Shown here in pieces: positions 16,894 through 26,166 of a stretch of DNA of 37,910 nt (positions are counted from its first letter, which is position 1; each line of letters begins with the position of its first letter). The stretch lies in the NCBI GenBank assembly GCA_031288535.1, contig JAITRF010000051.1, positions 1-37,910 of the forward strand, read 5' to 3'. The translations under genes and the position numbers were made by a program. Origin of the DNA: Desulfovibrio sp. GTDB lineage: Bacteria > Desulfobacterota > Desulfovibrionia > Desulfovibrionales > Desulfovibrionaceae. The notes beneath the pieces were generated by a model that had not been told where the DNA came from, made no database searches, and saw only the letters and a program-made list of their open reading frames with translations.

Positions 16894-17229
16894 ATGCCTG
16901 TTTATGAATATCGTTGCGATGACTGCCAGCACCTCTTTGAGGAATGGACCCGGCGGGTTAAGGCTGAGGATGAGGCGCAAACCTGTCCTGTGTGCCGGGG
17001 CCGGGCGACACGCGTAATTTCCCACACCAGCTTCGCGCTCAAGGGCGGGGGCTGGTATATGACGGATTACGGGACATTGAAGAACCGGGACAAGCGGGAC
17101 AACTGCAAAGACGCCTCGGCGGCCTGTCCGGCGAACGGAGATTGCTCCGCTTCCGGGTGTTGCGCGACAGAGGCCGCGCCGGCCGCCGGCCCGACCGCTT
17201 CCGAGGCTTCGGCCGGAACCCCCGCCTAG
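16894..17229 (+). CDS. FmdB family zinc-ribbon protein
   Basis: This 111-residue protein starts MPVYEYRCDDCQHLFEEWTR, the signature N-terminus of the FmdB/CxxC_CXXC_SSSS regulatory-protein family. The first zinc knuckle is CDDC (about residues 8-11) and the second CPVC (about 31-34). A Cys-rich tail (NCKDASAACPANGDCSASGC) and an Ala/Pro-rich end follow. Family members are small putative regulatory or zinc-ribbon proteins of unclear biochemical role. The start ATG 16894 follows a strong CGGGAGGA site; the frame is open further upstream but without family features. purB follows after 100 bp containing a diverged R2 element. Confidence 0.85.
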   Translation: MPVYEYRCDDCQHLFEEWTRRVKAEDEAQTCPVCRGRATRVISHTSFALKGGGWYMTDYGTLKNRDKRDNCKDASAACPANGDCSASGCCATEAAPAAGPTASEASAGTPA

Positions 17230-17242
17230 CAAATCCTCGCCG

Positions 17243-17297
17243 CGGGATTGGCGCAGGCGGGTTGCGTCCGCCGCCAGGCGACAATCCCGGGCGCAAA
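17243..17297 (+). repeat. Diverged R2-like palindromic element before purB
   Basis: CGGGATTG (17243-17250) and CAATCCCG (17282-17289) form inverted ends around a GC-rich palindromic core. The right flank, GCGACAATCCCGGGCGCAAA, continues into ATCCATAGACGG and lines up with the R2 right end near 4550-4582. It fills the short fmdB-purB spacer and ends about 33 bp from the purB start. Confidence 0.55.
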
Positions 17298-17329
17298 ATC
17301 CATAGACGGCAGGATTGCCGGGGAAGCCC

Positions 17330-18637
17330 GTGATCGACCGCTATTCACGCCCGGAAATGAGTTCTCTCTGGACCCAGGAGCAAAAATTCGCGACCTGGCT
17401 TGAGGTGGAGCTTGCTGTCTGCGAGGCCTGGACCCGGCTGGGGGCGATTGACGCGCGGAGCATGGCGGAGATTCGGGACAGGGCCAGCGTGGACGTAGCG
17501 AGGGTCCTGGAGATTGAAGAGGAAACCCGGCATGACGTCATCGCCTTTCTGACGGCCCTGGAGGAAAAGGTGGGGGGGGCCGCCCGCTTCATCCACCTGG
17601 GCTGCACGTCTTCGGACATTGTGGATACGGCCAACGCCCTGCTCCTGACGCGGGCCGGTCGGATTATCCTCAAAGATTTCGATAACATACTTGAAACATT
17701 GAAAAACCTGGCCTTTGCCCACAAAGGCCGGTTGTGCATGGGCCGCACGCACGGCATCCACGCCGAGCCCACCAGTTTCGGACTGAAGATGGCCGGGTTC
17801 CACGCAGAGTTCATGCGGCACCGGAGGCGCTTTGCCGCCGCGGTGGAAGACGTGCGCGTCGGAAAGATTTCCGGAGCCGTGGGCACTTACAGCGCTCTCA
17901 CCCCGGAGGTGGAGGGCATCGCCCTCGGCCTGCTCGGTCTGAAGACGGACCCGGTGTCCACCCAGGTCGTCCAGCGGGACCGCTACGCGCATTATTTCAC
18001 TTCCCTGGCGCTTACGGCGGGGGGGGTGGAGCGGGTCTGCGTGGAACTTCGCCATCTGCAGCGCACGGAAGTCATGGAGGTGGAGGAAGGCTTCGCGAAA
18101 GGACAGAAAGGGTCGTCCGCCATGCCCCACAAAAAAAACCCCATATCCGCCGAGAACATGAGCGGTCTGGCGCGCCTGCTGCGCGGCAACGCGCTCGCGG
18201 CCATGGAAAACACCGCTCTCTGGCATGAGCGCGACATCAGCCATTCCTCGGTGGAACGCGTGATCATGCCGGATTCGACCATCCTCGCGGACTACATCCT
18301 GCAGCGCCTGGACGGGCTGCTGCGCGGCCTGCGCGTTCTGCCGGAGAACATGGCGAAAAATCTCATGGCCTCGCAGGGGCTTTTCTTTTCCCAGTCAGTG
18401 CTTCTCGCCCTTGTGGAAGAAGCGGCTCTTCCCCGGCAGGAGGCCTATGCCCTGGTGCAGGAGCTGGCCATGCGCAGTTGGGAGGAAAAAACCCCTTTCC
18501 CGGATCTGGTGCGCTCGGATTCCCGTTTGCGCGCGCTTTTCACTCCCGGGCGTCTGGAAGCGCTTTTTGACCCTTCCCGATACCTGCGCCATGAGGATGA
18601 AATATTCGCCAGGGCGTTCGGGGGCGGAGATGCTTGA
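17330..18637 (+). CDS. purB: Adenylosuccinate lyase
   Basis: This 435-residue enzyme cleaves adenylosuccinate and SAICAR in purine synthesis. The family signature GSSAMPHKKNPISAENMSGL is intact, as are TSSDIVDTANALLL and the GRTHGIHAEPTSFGLKMAG segment containing the catalytic His. A GTG start at 17330 is chosen because it gives the typical N-terminus (M)IDRYSRPEMSSLWTQEQKF; a TTG at 17315 adds five residues and is less likely. GGGGAAG just upstream can serve as ribosome site. The end overlaps pyrE by 8 bp, so purine and pyrimidine genes are coupled here. Confidence 0.96.
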   Translation: MIDRYSRPEMSSLWTQEQKFATWLEVELAVCEAWTRLGAIDARSMAEIRDRASVDVARVLEIEEETRHDVIAFLTALEEKVGGAARFIHLGCTSSDIVDTANALLLTRAGRIILKDFDNILETLKNLAFAHKGRLCMGRTHGIHAEPTSFGLKMAGFHAEFMRHRRRFAAAVEDVRVGKISGAVGTYSALTPEVEGIALGLLGLKTDPVSTQVVQRDRYAHYFTSLALTAGGVERVCVELRHLQRTEVMEVEEGFAKGQKGSSAMPHKKNPISAENMSGLARLLRGNALAAMENTALWHERDISHSSVERVIMPDSTILADYILQRLDGLLRGLRVLPENMAKNLMASQGLFFSQSVLLALVEEAALPRQEAYALVQELAMRSWEEKTPFPDLVRSDSRLRALFTPGRLEALFDPSRYLRHEDEIFARAFGGGDA

Positions 18638-19223
18638 GAACGGGGCCGTGCAGCGGCAAAGGGCGGACCTTGCGGCGATTCTGTATGAAAAGTCCTATCT
18701 GGAAGGCGAATTCACCCTGAGTTCCGGACGCAAAAGCGATTATTACTTTGATTGCCGGCAAACTTCCCTGTATCCTCCGGGCGCGCGCCTCATCGGGTCG
18801 CTTTTCCTGCACATGCTGGAGGGGTTGGAGGTGCAGGCCCTGGCCGGCATGACGCTCGGCGCCGACCCTCTGCTTACGGCCGTTTCTTTGGCGGCCCTGG
18901 ACGCCGGACGCATCCTTCCCGCGCTTATCGTGCGCAAGCAGGCCAAAAGCCACGGGGCCGCCCTTTTGGTGGAAGGACTGAAAAACGTCCGCCCGGGAGA
19001 CAGGGTGGTCATGCTGGAGGATGTTGTCAGCACCGGCGCTTCCGTGTTACAAGCGGCAGAGAGGATCGAGCAGGCCGGTCTGGAAGTGGCCGCTGTCTTA
19101 TGCATACTGAACCGGGAAGAGCCTGGTTGCGCCGAAGCCTTTGCCGCCGCGCGCCGGGAGCTTAAATCCCTTTTTACCAGAGGTGAGTTGACCAGATTGG
19201 CGCGGCCGGCCAAGGCATTTTAA
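18630..19223 (+). CDS. pyrE: Orotate phosphoribosyltransferase
   Basis: This 197-residue enzyme joins orotate and PRPP to give OMP in pyrimidine synthesis. It shows the PRPP-binding motif VVMLEDVVSTGASVLQAAER (about residues 127-146), the substrate segment FTLSSGRKSDYYFDCR (about 30-45) and the IVRKQAKSHG lysine loop (about 97-106). The start is ATG 18630, inside the last codons of purB (8-bp overlap), after GGGGGCGGAG. The frame stays open further upstream but only through the purB shadow. Assignment is very firm. Confidence 0.96.
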   Translation: MLENGAVQRQRADLAAILYEKSYLEGEFTLSSGRKSDYYFDCRQTSLYPPGARLIGSLFLHMLEGLEVQALAGMTLGADPLLTAVSLAALDAGRILPALIVRKQAKSHGAALLVEGLKNVRPGDRVVMLEDVVSTGASVLQAAERIEQAGLEVAAVLCILNREEPGCAEAFAAARRELKSLFTRGELTRLARPAKAF

Positions 19224-19232
19224 CATTCGAGC

Positions 19233-21293
19233 ATGCCCATGCCCGATTTTCGCATCCAGCGCAAAGACACGACCCCGTCTTCCGGAGGAGGGGAAACCTC
19301 GCGCCTTTGCGCCCTTTTGCGCCGTATTTTCGCCGCCTGCCCGCTTTGCGCCGTCTGTCTTTTTCTCCCCTCGCCTGCCTCTGCCGCCTGGGACGCGGTC
19401 ATCGCCGACCATCACGCCAATCCTGCCTATCTGATCGCCGTGGACAAATCCCGGCAGAAGCTGGCCTTTTTTGAAAAACGCAGCCCTTTCCGCCTGTCCC
19501 GCGTTTTTATCTGCACCACCGGCCAGAAGAAAGGCGACAAGGAAGTGGAAGGAGACATGAAGACGCCGGAAGGCGTCTATTTCGTCGTGCGCCGTATAGG
19601 GGGCGGGCTTGACTTCACCAAATACGGGCAGGAGGCGTTTACCCTCAATTACCCGAACCCGGTGGACCGCCTGCGCGGGAAGACCGGTTCGGGGATCTGG
19701 ATACACGGCCGGGGAGAACCTTTGGTGCCCTTGCAGACCGAAGGTTGCGTGGCGATGAACAACATGGATCTTTCTACCCTGCGCAAGCTTCTTCCGCCGG
19801 GAACTCCGGTCGCTCTCACCCAAAGCCTGTCCGTGCGCCCGGAAGGCGTGCCGGAGCAGAACCTTGCCGTCAGGCAGCTTGAGCAGAAGGTCAGGGGCTG
19901 GGCTGAGGCATGGTCGGGCAGAAGCCGCAGCTATTTTGATTTCTATGACGAACAGGCTTACGGTCAGGCTCAAGGCGAATCTTTTTCCGCCTTCAGATCC
20001 AACAAGGAGCGTCTTTTCAAGGTGTTGCCCTGGATTCGCACGACGGTGAGCGATATTCAGATTTTAAAGGGACCAGACTACTGGGTGACCTGGTTTTTGC
20101 AGGATTACAAAGCGCCCAACTTGTCCACGCGTGGAGTGCGGCGTCTGTACTGGGGGAAAAACGCCTCGGGGGAATTCAAAATTCTCGGCATGGAATGGGA
20201 ACCGGGTCTTGGACCCGGTCTGGTCGCCTCGGCCGAACAGCTTCTGCCGTCCGCCCCCGGCGGCGTAGGTGACGCCGCCGCCCAGCTTGACGCCGAATGG
20301 AAGGCGCCGCCGCTCGTTATTCCCGGAAGACCGGGGAAGGTGGCGGAAGCTGCCGCGTTCCCGGCGCCGGATCGCGCGGGACAGGACGCCGACGGCACGC
20401 CCATGGCTCTGGCGCCGGCCCTCGATGCCGCTGTGGAAAAGGTCCGGCCGAAGGAGGAACAGACGCCTCCTCCGGCAGTTTCGGCCGATCCGGGGCGGCC
20501 CGCGGCCGTACAGGTCGCAGCGGGTCCCGGACGGGGCAAAAGCAGTCCGGATCACATAGAAGACCCTGCTTACGGGCCAATGGCCAGACCCGCTCCCGAA
20601 GCCTTTCGTCTGGCCGAACAGCTCGGATTTGCCGACGCTTTCGCCGCCGACATGGTCGGGAAGCGGCCGCCCGAGGCCGCGGGCGCGGAAAATTCCGGCG
20701 CTTCTCCGGTTGTGCCGGATCGGCGTCCTGAGGCTGCGCGGCCGGTTGTTCAGCCCGCAAAGGGCCTTGACCCCGTTTCGGCAGGCGCGCCGGAGGGAAA
20801 AAAAGGCGGGGACGGGGCCAAACCCGCCCGGCCGGAGAAGCCGGCCGAGGGAGTAAAGACCGCCGGGGCGGAGAAGCCGGGGCGGACAGGCGGGGAAGCC
20901 GGGGCGGGGGAGAAAAATGTCTCCGGAGTTTCCGCTCTGGTCGAAGTCGTGTCCGGGCAGGTGGAAAAGTGGCGCAAGGCGTGGGAATCCGGCGACATTG
21001 AAGCCTATGCGGCCTGTTACGCCAGGGATGCGCGCCAAGGCGCGCATGTCGGGAGGAACGACATCCGCCGGCACAAGGAGAAGCTTTGGGCGAAGGCCGC
21101 GCCGGCTGCCGTGCTGATCTCGGACATCCGCTTGCGCGTGAACGGCGAGAACGTCGTGGCGGATATGAACCAGGCGTACTCCAGCAAGAGCGGCCGTAGC
21201 GACAAGGGGATAAAGACTCTGACCTTTGCCTATATAAACGGAACCTGGCTGATCACCAGGGAAGAATGGAGCGCCCTTGAATCCGGTAATTAA
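19233..21293 (+). CDS. L,D-transpeptidase (YkuD) with two Cds6-like domains
   Basis: This 686-residue exported protein has a signal-like segment (about 28-50, ending PASA). A YkuD L,D-transpeptidase domain (about 65-195) follows, with the active-site pattern IWIHGRG...TEGCVAMNN containing the catalytic Cys. Next is a Cds6-like (NTF2-fold) domain (about 215-325), a roughly 230-residue linker rich in Pro, Ala, Gly, Glu and Lys, and a second Cds6-like domain at the C-terminus (about 570-686: VEKWRKAWESGDIEAYAACY). L,D-transpeptidases make 3-3 peptidoglycan cross-links or attach proteins to the wall. It starts nine bases after pyrE and overlaps the next gene. Two domain copies separated by a long flexible linker is unusual for its length. 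Confidence 0.88.
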   Translation: MPMPDFRIQRKDTTPSSGGGETSRLCALLRRIFAACPLCAVCLFLPSPASAAWDAVIADHHANPAYLIAVDKSRQKLAFFEKRSPFRLSRVFICTTGQKKGDKEVEGDMKTPEGVYFVVRRIGGGLDFTKYGQEAFTLNYPNPVDRLRGKTGSGIWIHGRGEPLVPLQTEGCVAMNNMDLSTLRKLLPPGTPVALTQSLSVRPEGVPEQNLAVRQLEQKVRGWAEAWSGRSRSYFDFYDEQAYGQAQGESFSAFRSNKERLFKVLPWIRTTVSDIQILKGPDYWVTWFLQDYKAPNLSTRGVRRLYWGKNASGEFKILGMEWEPGLGPGLVASAEQLLPSAPGGVGDAAAQLDAEWKAPPLVIPGRPGKVAEAAAFPAPDRAGQDADGTPMALAPALDAAVEKVRPKEEQTPPPAVSADPGRPAAVQVAAGPGRGKSSPDHIEDPAYGPMARPAPEAFRLAEQLGFADAFAADMVGKRPPEAAGAENSGASPVVPDRRPEAARPVVQPAKGLDPVSAGAPEGKKGGDGAKPARPEKPAEGVKTAGAEKPGRTGGEAGAGEKNVSGVSALVEVVSGQVEKWRKAWESGDIEAYAACYARDARQGAHVGRNDIRRHKEKLWAKAAPAAVLISDIRLRVNGENVVADMNQAYSSKSGRSDKGIKTLTFAYINGTWLITREEWSALESGN

Positions 21294-22215
21294 AAAACAG
21301 ACCCACTATAATGTCCTGCTCATGCGCGACGACAAGGAAGCGCGAACTTTTCGCGTACACAGCACGCTCCTGCATTTTTGCCTGTATTTTTTCCTGTTCA
21401 TCGTGCTTGGCGGAGGGGTGAGCATTTTTCTGGGAGTGAGGTTCTTCGACAAATACCGGAACACGGTCGATTCCAGAGCGGCGATGGAGCGTGAGATTTC
21501 GGAACTGCGCCTTCAGTTGGAGCGTCTCTCCAACTTGGAAACGGTGCTCTCCGCCAGCAACGGATCAGCGCCGAAGACCAGCTACACCGAGGTGGGAGGG
21601 GGCGCTTTGCCCGCCCGGAGCCAGAATTCCAGCCTTGTCGCCGCCAGGCCGTCCGCGCAGCCTTCGCAACCGGCGCAACCGGCGTCGCCGCCCGCGCAGC
21701 CTTCGCAACCGGCGGCGCAAAGCGCCACAGCCGCGTCAGAACAAGGCAATTCCACGGAACCCGCCGTTTCGTCCGCGAGCGAGGCGCAAACGGGCGGAAG
21801 CGGCGCTACAGCGGGAGCGGGGGAAGAAACCCCGCCGCCGGTGGAGAAGGTCGTGGACTATCCTCCCCTGAGCGCGCCGGACAGCCCTTTGCGCATCGGG
21901 GAGTTCAGCGCGCGCGGCATAGGGCAGCAGCGCCTGCGCATCAGTTATGAGCTGTCTACCACCCCGGCCGTTGAGGGTCAGCGCACCATAGCCGGTTCGG
22001 TGCGCTATGTGGGCGTTTTTGCGGACGGCGCGCGCCAGGATCTGATTTTGACGGATACGGACGGCACGCGGTTTTCCATCGCGCGCATGAAGCCGATGCA
22101 GAGCACGGCGCGTCTTGCCCAGGAAACCAGGGTGGAGGACCTGCTGAAAATTGAGGTTTTCATTGAAATAGCGGAAGGAAAAATTTATCGGGAAACCTAT
22201 GCCGTGCGCCGTTGA
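21277..22215 (+). CDS. Membrane-anchored protein with coiled coil and low-complexity linker
   Basis: This 312-residue protein is of unrecognised family. A short basic cytoplasmic N-terminus is followed by one membrane span (about residues 31-55, LLHFCLYFFLFIVLGGGVSI), a short coiled coil (about 67-90, AAMEREISELRLQLERLSNL), and a Pro/Ala/Gln/Ser-rich linker (about 120-190). A C-terminal globular domain (about 200-312) contains ISYELSTTPAVEGQRTIAGS. The C-terminal domain is most likely periplasmic. The start is a TTG at 21277 with GGAG six bases before it, overlapping the L,D-transpeptidase by 17 bp. That coupling and the shared envelope location suggest the two proteins work together on the cell wall, which is inference. 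A later ATG start near 21322 would cut into the pre-membrane segment. Confidence 0.75.
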   Translation: MNPVIKKQTHYNVLLMRDDKEARTFRVHSTLLHFCLYFFLFIVLGGGVSIFLGVRFFDKYRNTVDSRAAMEREISELRLQLERLSNLETVLSASNGSAPKTSYTEVGGGALPARSQNSSLVAARPSAQPSQPAQPASPPAQPSQPAAQSATAASEQGNSTEPAVSSASEAQTGGSGATAGAGEETPPPVEKVVDYPPLSAPDSPLRIGEFSARGIGQQRLRISYELSTTPAVEGQRTIAGSVRYVGVFADGARQDLILTDTDGTRFSIARMKPMQSTARLAQETRVEDLLKIEVFIEIAEGKIYRETYAVRR

Positions 22216-22276
22216 ACACGGTTTTTGCCGTCGTCCGCGCGGGATGGCGCGGGACTTTGCATAAAAGGATTGTGAC

Positions 22277-23992
22277 ATGGGAAAAGACGCGCCGGGCCTG
22301 TCTGCCGGAGGCAATGTGAATGAGGGGGGCGGCCGGGGCCGGGATTTCATCCGGGCGATGATTGAGGAAGACCTGGCGCTGGGGCGCAAAAAAACGGTGC
22401 ATACCCGCTTTCCCCCGGAACCTAACGGCTATCTGCATCTGGGCCACGCGAAGTCCATCTGTCTCAACTTCGGCGTGGCCGAAGAATACGGCGGTCTTTG
22501 CAATCTGCGGTTTGACGATACCAATCCCCTCAAGGAAAACCAGGAGTATGTGGACGCCATCCGGGAGGACGTGCGCTGGCTGGGCGGGGACTGGGGGGTT
22601 CGGGAATATTACGCCTCGGATTATTTCGAGCGTCTCTACGGGTTTGCCGAAGACCTCATCCGCATGGGCAAGGCCTATGTGGACAGTTTGTCCGCGGAAG
22701 AAATCCGGGAACATCGCGGCACCCTGACCGAACCGGGCAAAAACGGCCCTTATCGGGATCGGGGCGTGGAGGAGAACCTGGACCTCTTCAGGCGCATGCG
22801 CGCGGGTGAATTCCCGGACGGCGCACATGTCCTGCGGGCCAGAATAGATATGGCTTCGCCGAACATCGTCATGCGCGACCCGGTACTCTACCGCATCCGC
22901 CACGCCGAACACCACCGCACCGGGAACAAGTGGAATATCTATCCTCTGTACGACTATACCCATTGCATAAGCGATTCCCTGGAGGGGATCACCTATTCCC
23001 TGTGCACTCTGGAATTTGTCAACAATCGCGAGCTCTACGACTGGGTGCTGGATACCCTGGACATTTTCCGCTCGGAGCAGACGGAATTCGCGCGGTTGAG
23101 CGTCACGCGCACCGTGCTTTCCAAACGCAAGCTGATCCAGCTTGTGGAAGAAGGCCATGTGCGGGGATGGGACGATCCGCGCATGCCGACGCTTTCCGGC
23201 TTGCGCAGGCGCGGTGTTCCCGCCGCCGCCCTGCGCGAGTTCGTGGCCCGTATCGGACTGGCCAGGGCGGATAACGTGGTGGACTACTCGATGCTGGAAT
23301 TTTGCATCCGGGAATGTCTGAACGCCACGGCGCCGCGCGCTATGGCCGTGCTCAACCCGCTCAAGGTGATTATCGAAAACTACCCGGAAGGGCAGGTGGA
23401 GTGGCTGGATCTGCCCCTGAATCCGGAACGTCCGGAACAGGGCGCGCGCCGCGTTCCCTTTTCCCGCGAACTGTATATTGAGCGCGACGATTTTCGGGAG
23501 GACCCGCCCAAAAAGTTTTTCCGTCTTTCTCCGGGAAGCGAGGTGCGCTTGCGTTGCGCCTATTACATCACCTGCCGCGAGGTGCGAAAAGACGCCCAGG
23601 GCAAGATCAGCGCCCTGGTCTGCTCCTATGATCCGCAAAGCCGGGGCGGGGGCAGCGCGGACGGGCGCAAGGTCCGGGGCACCCTGCACTGGGTTTCGGC
23701 GCCGCATGCCGTAGAGGCCGAGATGCGCCTCTATGATCACCTCTTTCTCAAAGACGATCCTTCCGACGTGGACCCCGGCAAGAGCTTTCCCGACTGCGTC
23801 AATCCGGATTCCCTGGTCCTCGCGTCCGGCTTCGTGGACCCCAGCCTGCGCGATTTGAAGCCCGGTGAGAACGTCCAGTTCGAGCGTATGGGCTATTTCT
23901 GCGCGGATCCCGACTCCACCCCGGAGCGTCCGGTCTTCAACCGCACCGTCACCCTGAAGGATACCTGGGCAAAGCTGGAGAAACGGGGATAA
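22277..23992 (+). CDS. glnS: Glutaminyl-tRNA synthetase
   Basis: This 571-residue class I synthetase charges tRNA-Gln directly. The HIGH motif appears in [20 protein letters not shown] (about residues 42-61) and the KMSKS equivalent as [10 protein letters not shown] (about 278). The GlnRS-specific segments [10 protein letters not shown] and [11 protein letters not shown] are also present, followed by the two anticodon-binding beta-barrels. The start ATG 22277 has AAAAGGA upstream. The ~25-residue Gly-rich extension before the catalytic domain ([19 protein letters not shown]) is slightly long. Firm. Confidence 0.97.
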   Translation: MGKDAPGLSAGGNVNEGGGRGRDFIRAMIEEDLALGRKKTVHTRFPPEPNGYLHLGHAKSICLNFGVAEEYGGLCNLRFDDTNPLKENQEYVDAIREDVRWLGGDWGVREYYASDYFERLYGFAEDLIRMGKAYVDSLSAEEIREHRGTLTEPGKNGPYRDRGVEENLDLFRRMRAGEFPDGAHVLRARIDMASPNIVMRDPVLYRIRHAEHHRTGNKWNIYPLYDYTHCISDSLEGITYSLCTLEFVNNRELYDWVLDTLDIFRSEQTEFARLSVTRTVLSKRKLIQLVEEGHVRGWDDPRMPTLSGLRRRGVPAAALREFVARIGLARADNVVDYSMLEFCIRECLNATAPRAMAVLNPLKVIIENYPEGQVEWLDLPLNPERPEQGARRVPFSRELYIERDDFREDPPKKFFRLSPGSEVRLRCAYYITCREVRKDAQGKISALVCSYDPQSRGGGSADGRKVRGTLHWVSAPHAVEAEMRLYDHLFLKDDPSDVDPGKSFPDCVNPDSLVLASGFVDPSLRDLKPGENVQFERMGYFCADPDSTPERPVFNRTVTLKDTWAKLEKRG

Positions 23993-24026
23993 GCGCGTTT
24001 CCTGGCGCAAATTTCCACAATGCGCC

Positions 24027-24096
24027 GGAGCAATTTCACTTTGAAATTGCTCCGGCGGCCGCGCGAGCGGACGCCCGCCGCGAAGGCTCAAGCGCA
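24027..24096 (+). repeat. R2 element, partial copy with a perfect 12-bp hairpin
   Basis: The element starts with two perfect 12-bp arms, GGAGCAATTTCA / TGAAATTGCTCC, around CTT (24027-24053). The GCGGCCGCGCGAGCGGACGC core and the CTCAAGCGCA end of R2 follow. It fills the gap between the convergent glnS and heptosyltransferase genes, where a two-way transcription stop would be useful. No T-run is present on either side. Confidence 0.75.
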
Positions 24097-24110
24097 ATTT
24101 ATTTGCGCGG

Positions 24111-25196
24111 TTAAGCGCCGGAGCGGGCGCGGCCTGAAGATAAACCGTAGGTCCGCAAATGCTTGAGGGCGATCGGGAAAACCAGGTCCGGGGCGAGTTT
24201 TTCCAGGCAGACGAGTCCGGCCTCGCAGGTATTGCGGCCGCAGGACCAGCACGGCATGGGCATGAACTGGCCCGCGTGGACATGGATGTGCTCCGGAGCC
24301 GGGAAGGTCCAGCCGAACCCGCTCGCGCCCAGAATCGTCAGGCTGGGCACATCGAGGGCCACGGCCATGTGCCTGGGCGCCGAACAGTTGCCGATCTGCA
24401 TGCGTCCGCGCTCCATGCAGGCCGCGATCAGACGCAGGTCCAGCGGACCTTCGTGCGTGACCACGCGCCGGGAATGGACGCAGCGGCTTTGCAAATCCCT
24501 GACGTAGTCTTCCTCTCCCGGTCCGTGGGTGAGAAAAAAGAAGAGGTCCGGTTCCGCTTCGGCCAGCATGTCCACAAGGGCGGCATAGTGGCGGGCGGGC
24601 CAGCGCCTGGGGGCATGGCGGTGGCTCGCCGCCACGTTTATGAACCTTTTCCCCTCAAGACCCAGGGCGCTGAGCAAAAGACCGGCCTCGGCGCGCTCCT
24701 CGGCGCGCGGATAAAGGCGCGGACGTTCGCCGTTCCAGACAATCCCCAGGGGCTCCAGTATCCCTGCCTTGTACGCGGCCGCATAGGCGGGGGCGGGCTG
24801 GTGCCAGTGCGTATAAAGCGGGCGCAGATACCAGGGCGGAGGAAAGGAGATGCGCGTCGCGGCGCCGGAAAGCGCCGCCACCGCCCGGCAGCGGGGGAGC
24901 TGTTGAAAGTCCACGAGCAGGTCGTATTTACCGGTTACGGCCCTGTGGTAGAACAGGTACTCGTGCAGAACCGTGGGCAGAACCTCTTTGTCCAGAGGCA
25001 GAAAAGCGCTGATGAAAGGATTGTTCTCCAGCGCCGGCAGACATTTTTTCTCGGTGAATACGTGAATTTCCGCCTGCGGATAATGCCGCGCCAGAAGTTC
25101 GACTGCCGGGGTGGAGAGCAGAACGTCGCCTATCTGCCTGAGCTGGCAGACAAGAATGCGGCGCGGGGATTGCGGCGCCGGAAGACCCGGTTTCAC
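24111..25196 (-). CDS. Heptosyltransferase-like glycosyltransferase (GT9)
   Basis: This 361-residue protein has the GT9 (ADP-heptose:LPS heptosyltransferase) pattern. The N-terminal Rossmann motif is RILVCQLRQIGDVLLSTPAV, later segments are FINVAASHRHAPRRWPARHY and IGNCSAPRHMAVALDVPSLT, and the C-terminal cysteine cluster is CWSCGRNTCEAGLVC. Such enzymes add heptose to the LPS inner core at the cytoplasmic membrane face. The start is GTG 25196, giving MKPGLPAPQSPRRILVC. It overlaps the metF stop as GTGA, so the two are translationally coupled. The open frame upstream of the GTG is the shadow of metF. Heptose specificity is inferred, since other GT9 sugars are possible. Confidence 0.88.
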   Translation of the reverse strand: MKPGLPAPQSPRRILVCQLRQIGDVLLSTPAVELLARHYPQAEIHVFTEKKCLPALENNPFISAFLPLDKEVLPTVLHEYLFYHRAVTGKYDLLVDFQQLPRCRAVAALSGAATRISFPPPWYLRPLYTHWHQPAPAYAAAYKAGILEPLGIVWNGERPRLYPRAEERAEAGLLLSALGLEGKRFINVAASHRHAPRRWPARHYAALVDMLAEAEPDLFFFLTHGPGEEDYVRDLQSRCVHSRRVVTHEGPLDLRLIAACMERGRMQIGNCSAPRHMAVALDVPSLTILGASGFGWTFPAPEHIHVHAGQFMPMPCWSCGRNTCEAGLVCLEKLAPDLVFPIALKHLRTYGLSSGRARSGA

Positions 25197-26062
25197 AGCG
25201 GCCCGACCTGCTCCGCTATGCGCAGACAAATCTCCGCCTTGTTCAGAGTATACAGGTGCACCCCCGGCGCGCCGCCCGCCATGAGCTGACGGATCTGCTC
25301 CACGGCGTGGGCCGCCCCCGCCTCCCGCACGGCCTTCGCCCCGCCCTTGCGGTCCGCCTCTTCCAGGGAAAGGTAAAACTTGGCCGGGATGCTGCACCCG
25401 CTAAGCTTGAGCACGTGGCGCAGCAAGTCCATGCTCGGCACGGGCAGCACCCCGGGCAGGATGGGTTTCGTCACCCCAAGACGGCGCAACTGGTCCACGT
25501 ACTCAAAATATTCGCGGCTGTCGAAAAAGAGCTGAGTAACGGCAAAATCGCTCCCCGCCTTGATTTTCATGGCCGTATGCAGACGGTCCTCGGCAAAGGA
25601 GGGGGATTCCGGATGCGGGGTCAGGTAGGCGGCCACCCCGATCCCGAACGAGGGAAATTCCCGGCGTACGAAAGACACAAGGTCGGCGGCATAGGTGAAA
25701 GGGCAGTCTTCCCAGCGCACGCTTCCCCCCGCCGGGGGATCGCCGCGCAAGGCCAGAATGTTTTCCACCCCGGCCCGGGCGAGTTTTTCGAGATAGGAAC
25801 GGATGGAGTCCGGGGTGGCCCCGACGCAGGTCAGGTGATTCATGACGGTAAAGCCCAGCCCGGTGAGACGGGAGGCAATCTCCAGGGTTCCGGCGGCCGC
25901 GCCCCCGCCCGCCCCGTACGTCACGGAGCAGAACAAGGGGTTGGCTGCGCGCAATCTCTCGACTACGGCAAAAAATTCCGGCCAGGCGGCCCGATCCCTG
26001 GGCGGAAAAAATTCCAGGGAATAGAAAGGGGCGCTCTGCGCAACGGCGTCTATTATCTTCAT
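25193..26062 (-). CDS. metF: Methylenetetrahydrofolate reductase
   Basis: This 289-residue flavoenzyme reduces 5,10-methylene-THF to 5-methyl-THF for methionine synthesis, and in acetogenic or sulfate-reducing bacteria for one-carbon metabolism. The family start FYSLEFFPPRD (residues 12-22) holds the catalytic Glu. NHLTCVGATPDSIRSYLEKL and NILALRGDPP are the folate- and FAD-contact segments, and the C-terminal MELLRHVLKLSG-like region (MDLLRHVLKLSGCSIP) is present. The start ATG is at 26062 after AAGGATTGCGGG; the frame is open nine codons further. It is the first gene of a two-gene minus-strand unit. No SAM-type riboswitch was recognised in its leader. Confidence 0.95.
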   Translation of the reverse strand: MKIIDAVAQSAPFYSLEFFPPRDRAAWPEFFAVVERLRAANPLFCSVTYGAGGGAAAGTLEIASRLTGLGFTVMNHLTCVGATPDSIRSYLEKLARAGVENILALRGDPPAGGSVRWEDCPFTYAADLVSFVRREFPSFGIGVAAYLTPHPESPSFAEDRLHTAMKIKAGSDFAVTQLFFDSREYFEYVDQLRRLGVTKPILPGVLPVPSMDLLRHVLKLSGCSIPAKFYLSLEEADRKGGAKAVREAGAAHAVEQIRQLMAGGAPGVHLYTLNKAEICLRIAEQVGPL

Positions 26063-26166
26063 CCCGCAATCCTTCTCCGCGCGGCTCAAAACCGCAATTT
26101 CGCCTTTTTATCCCGCCAATGTATCCATATGCCCGAATATGTCAATACGCCTGCGGCGATGCGACT

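Noticed and set aside
22160-24283. 707-residue minus-strand frame over glnS
   Set aside because: It is antisense to a full glutaminyl-tRNA synthetase and runs through an R2 repeat; no family features.
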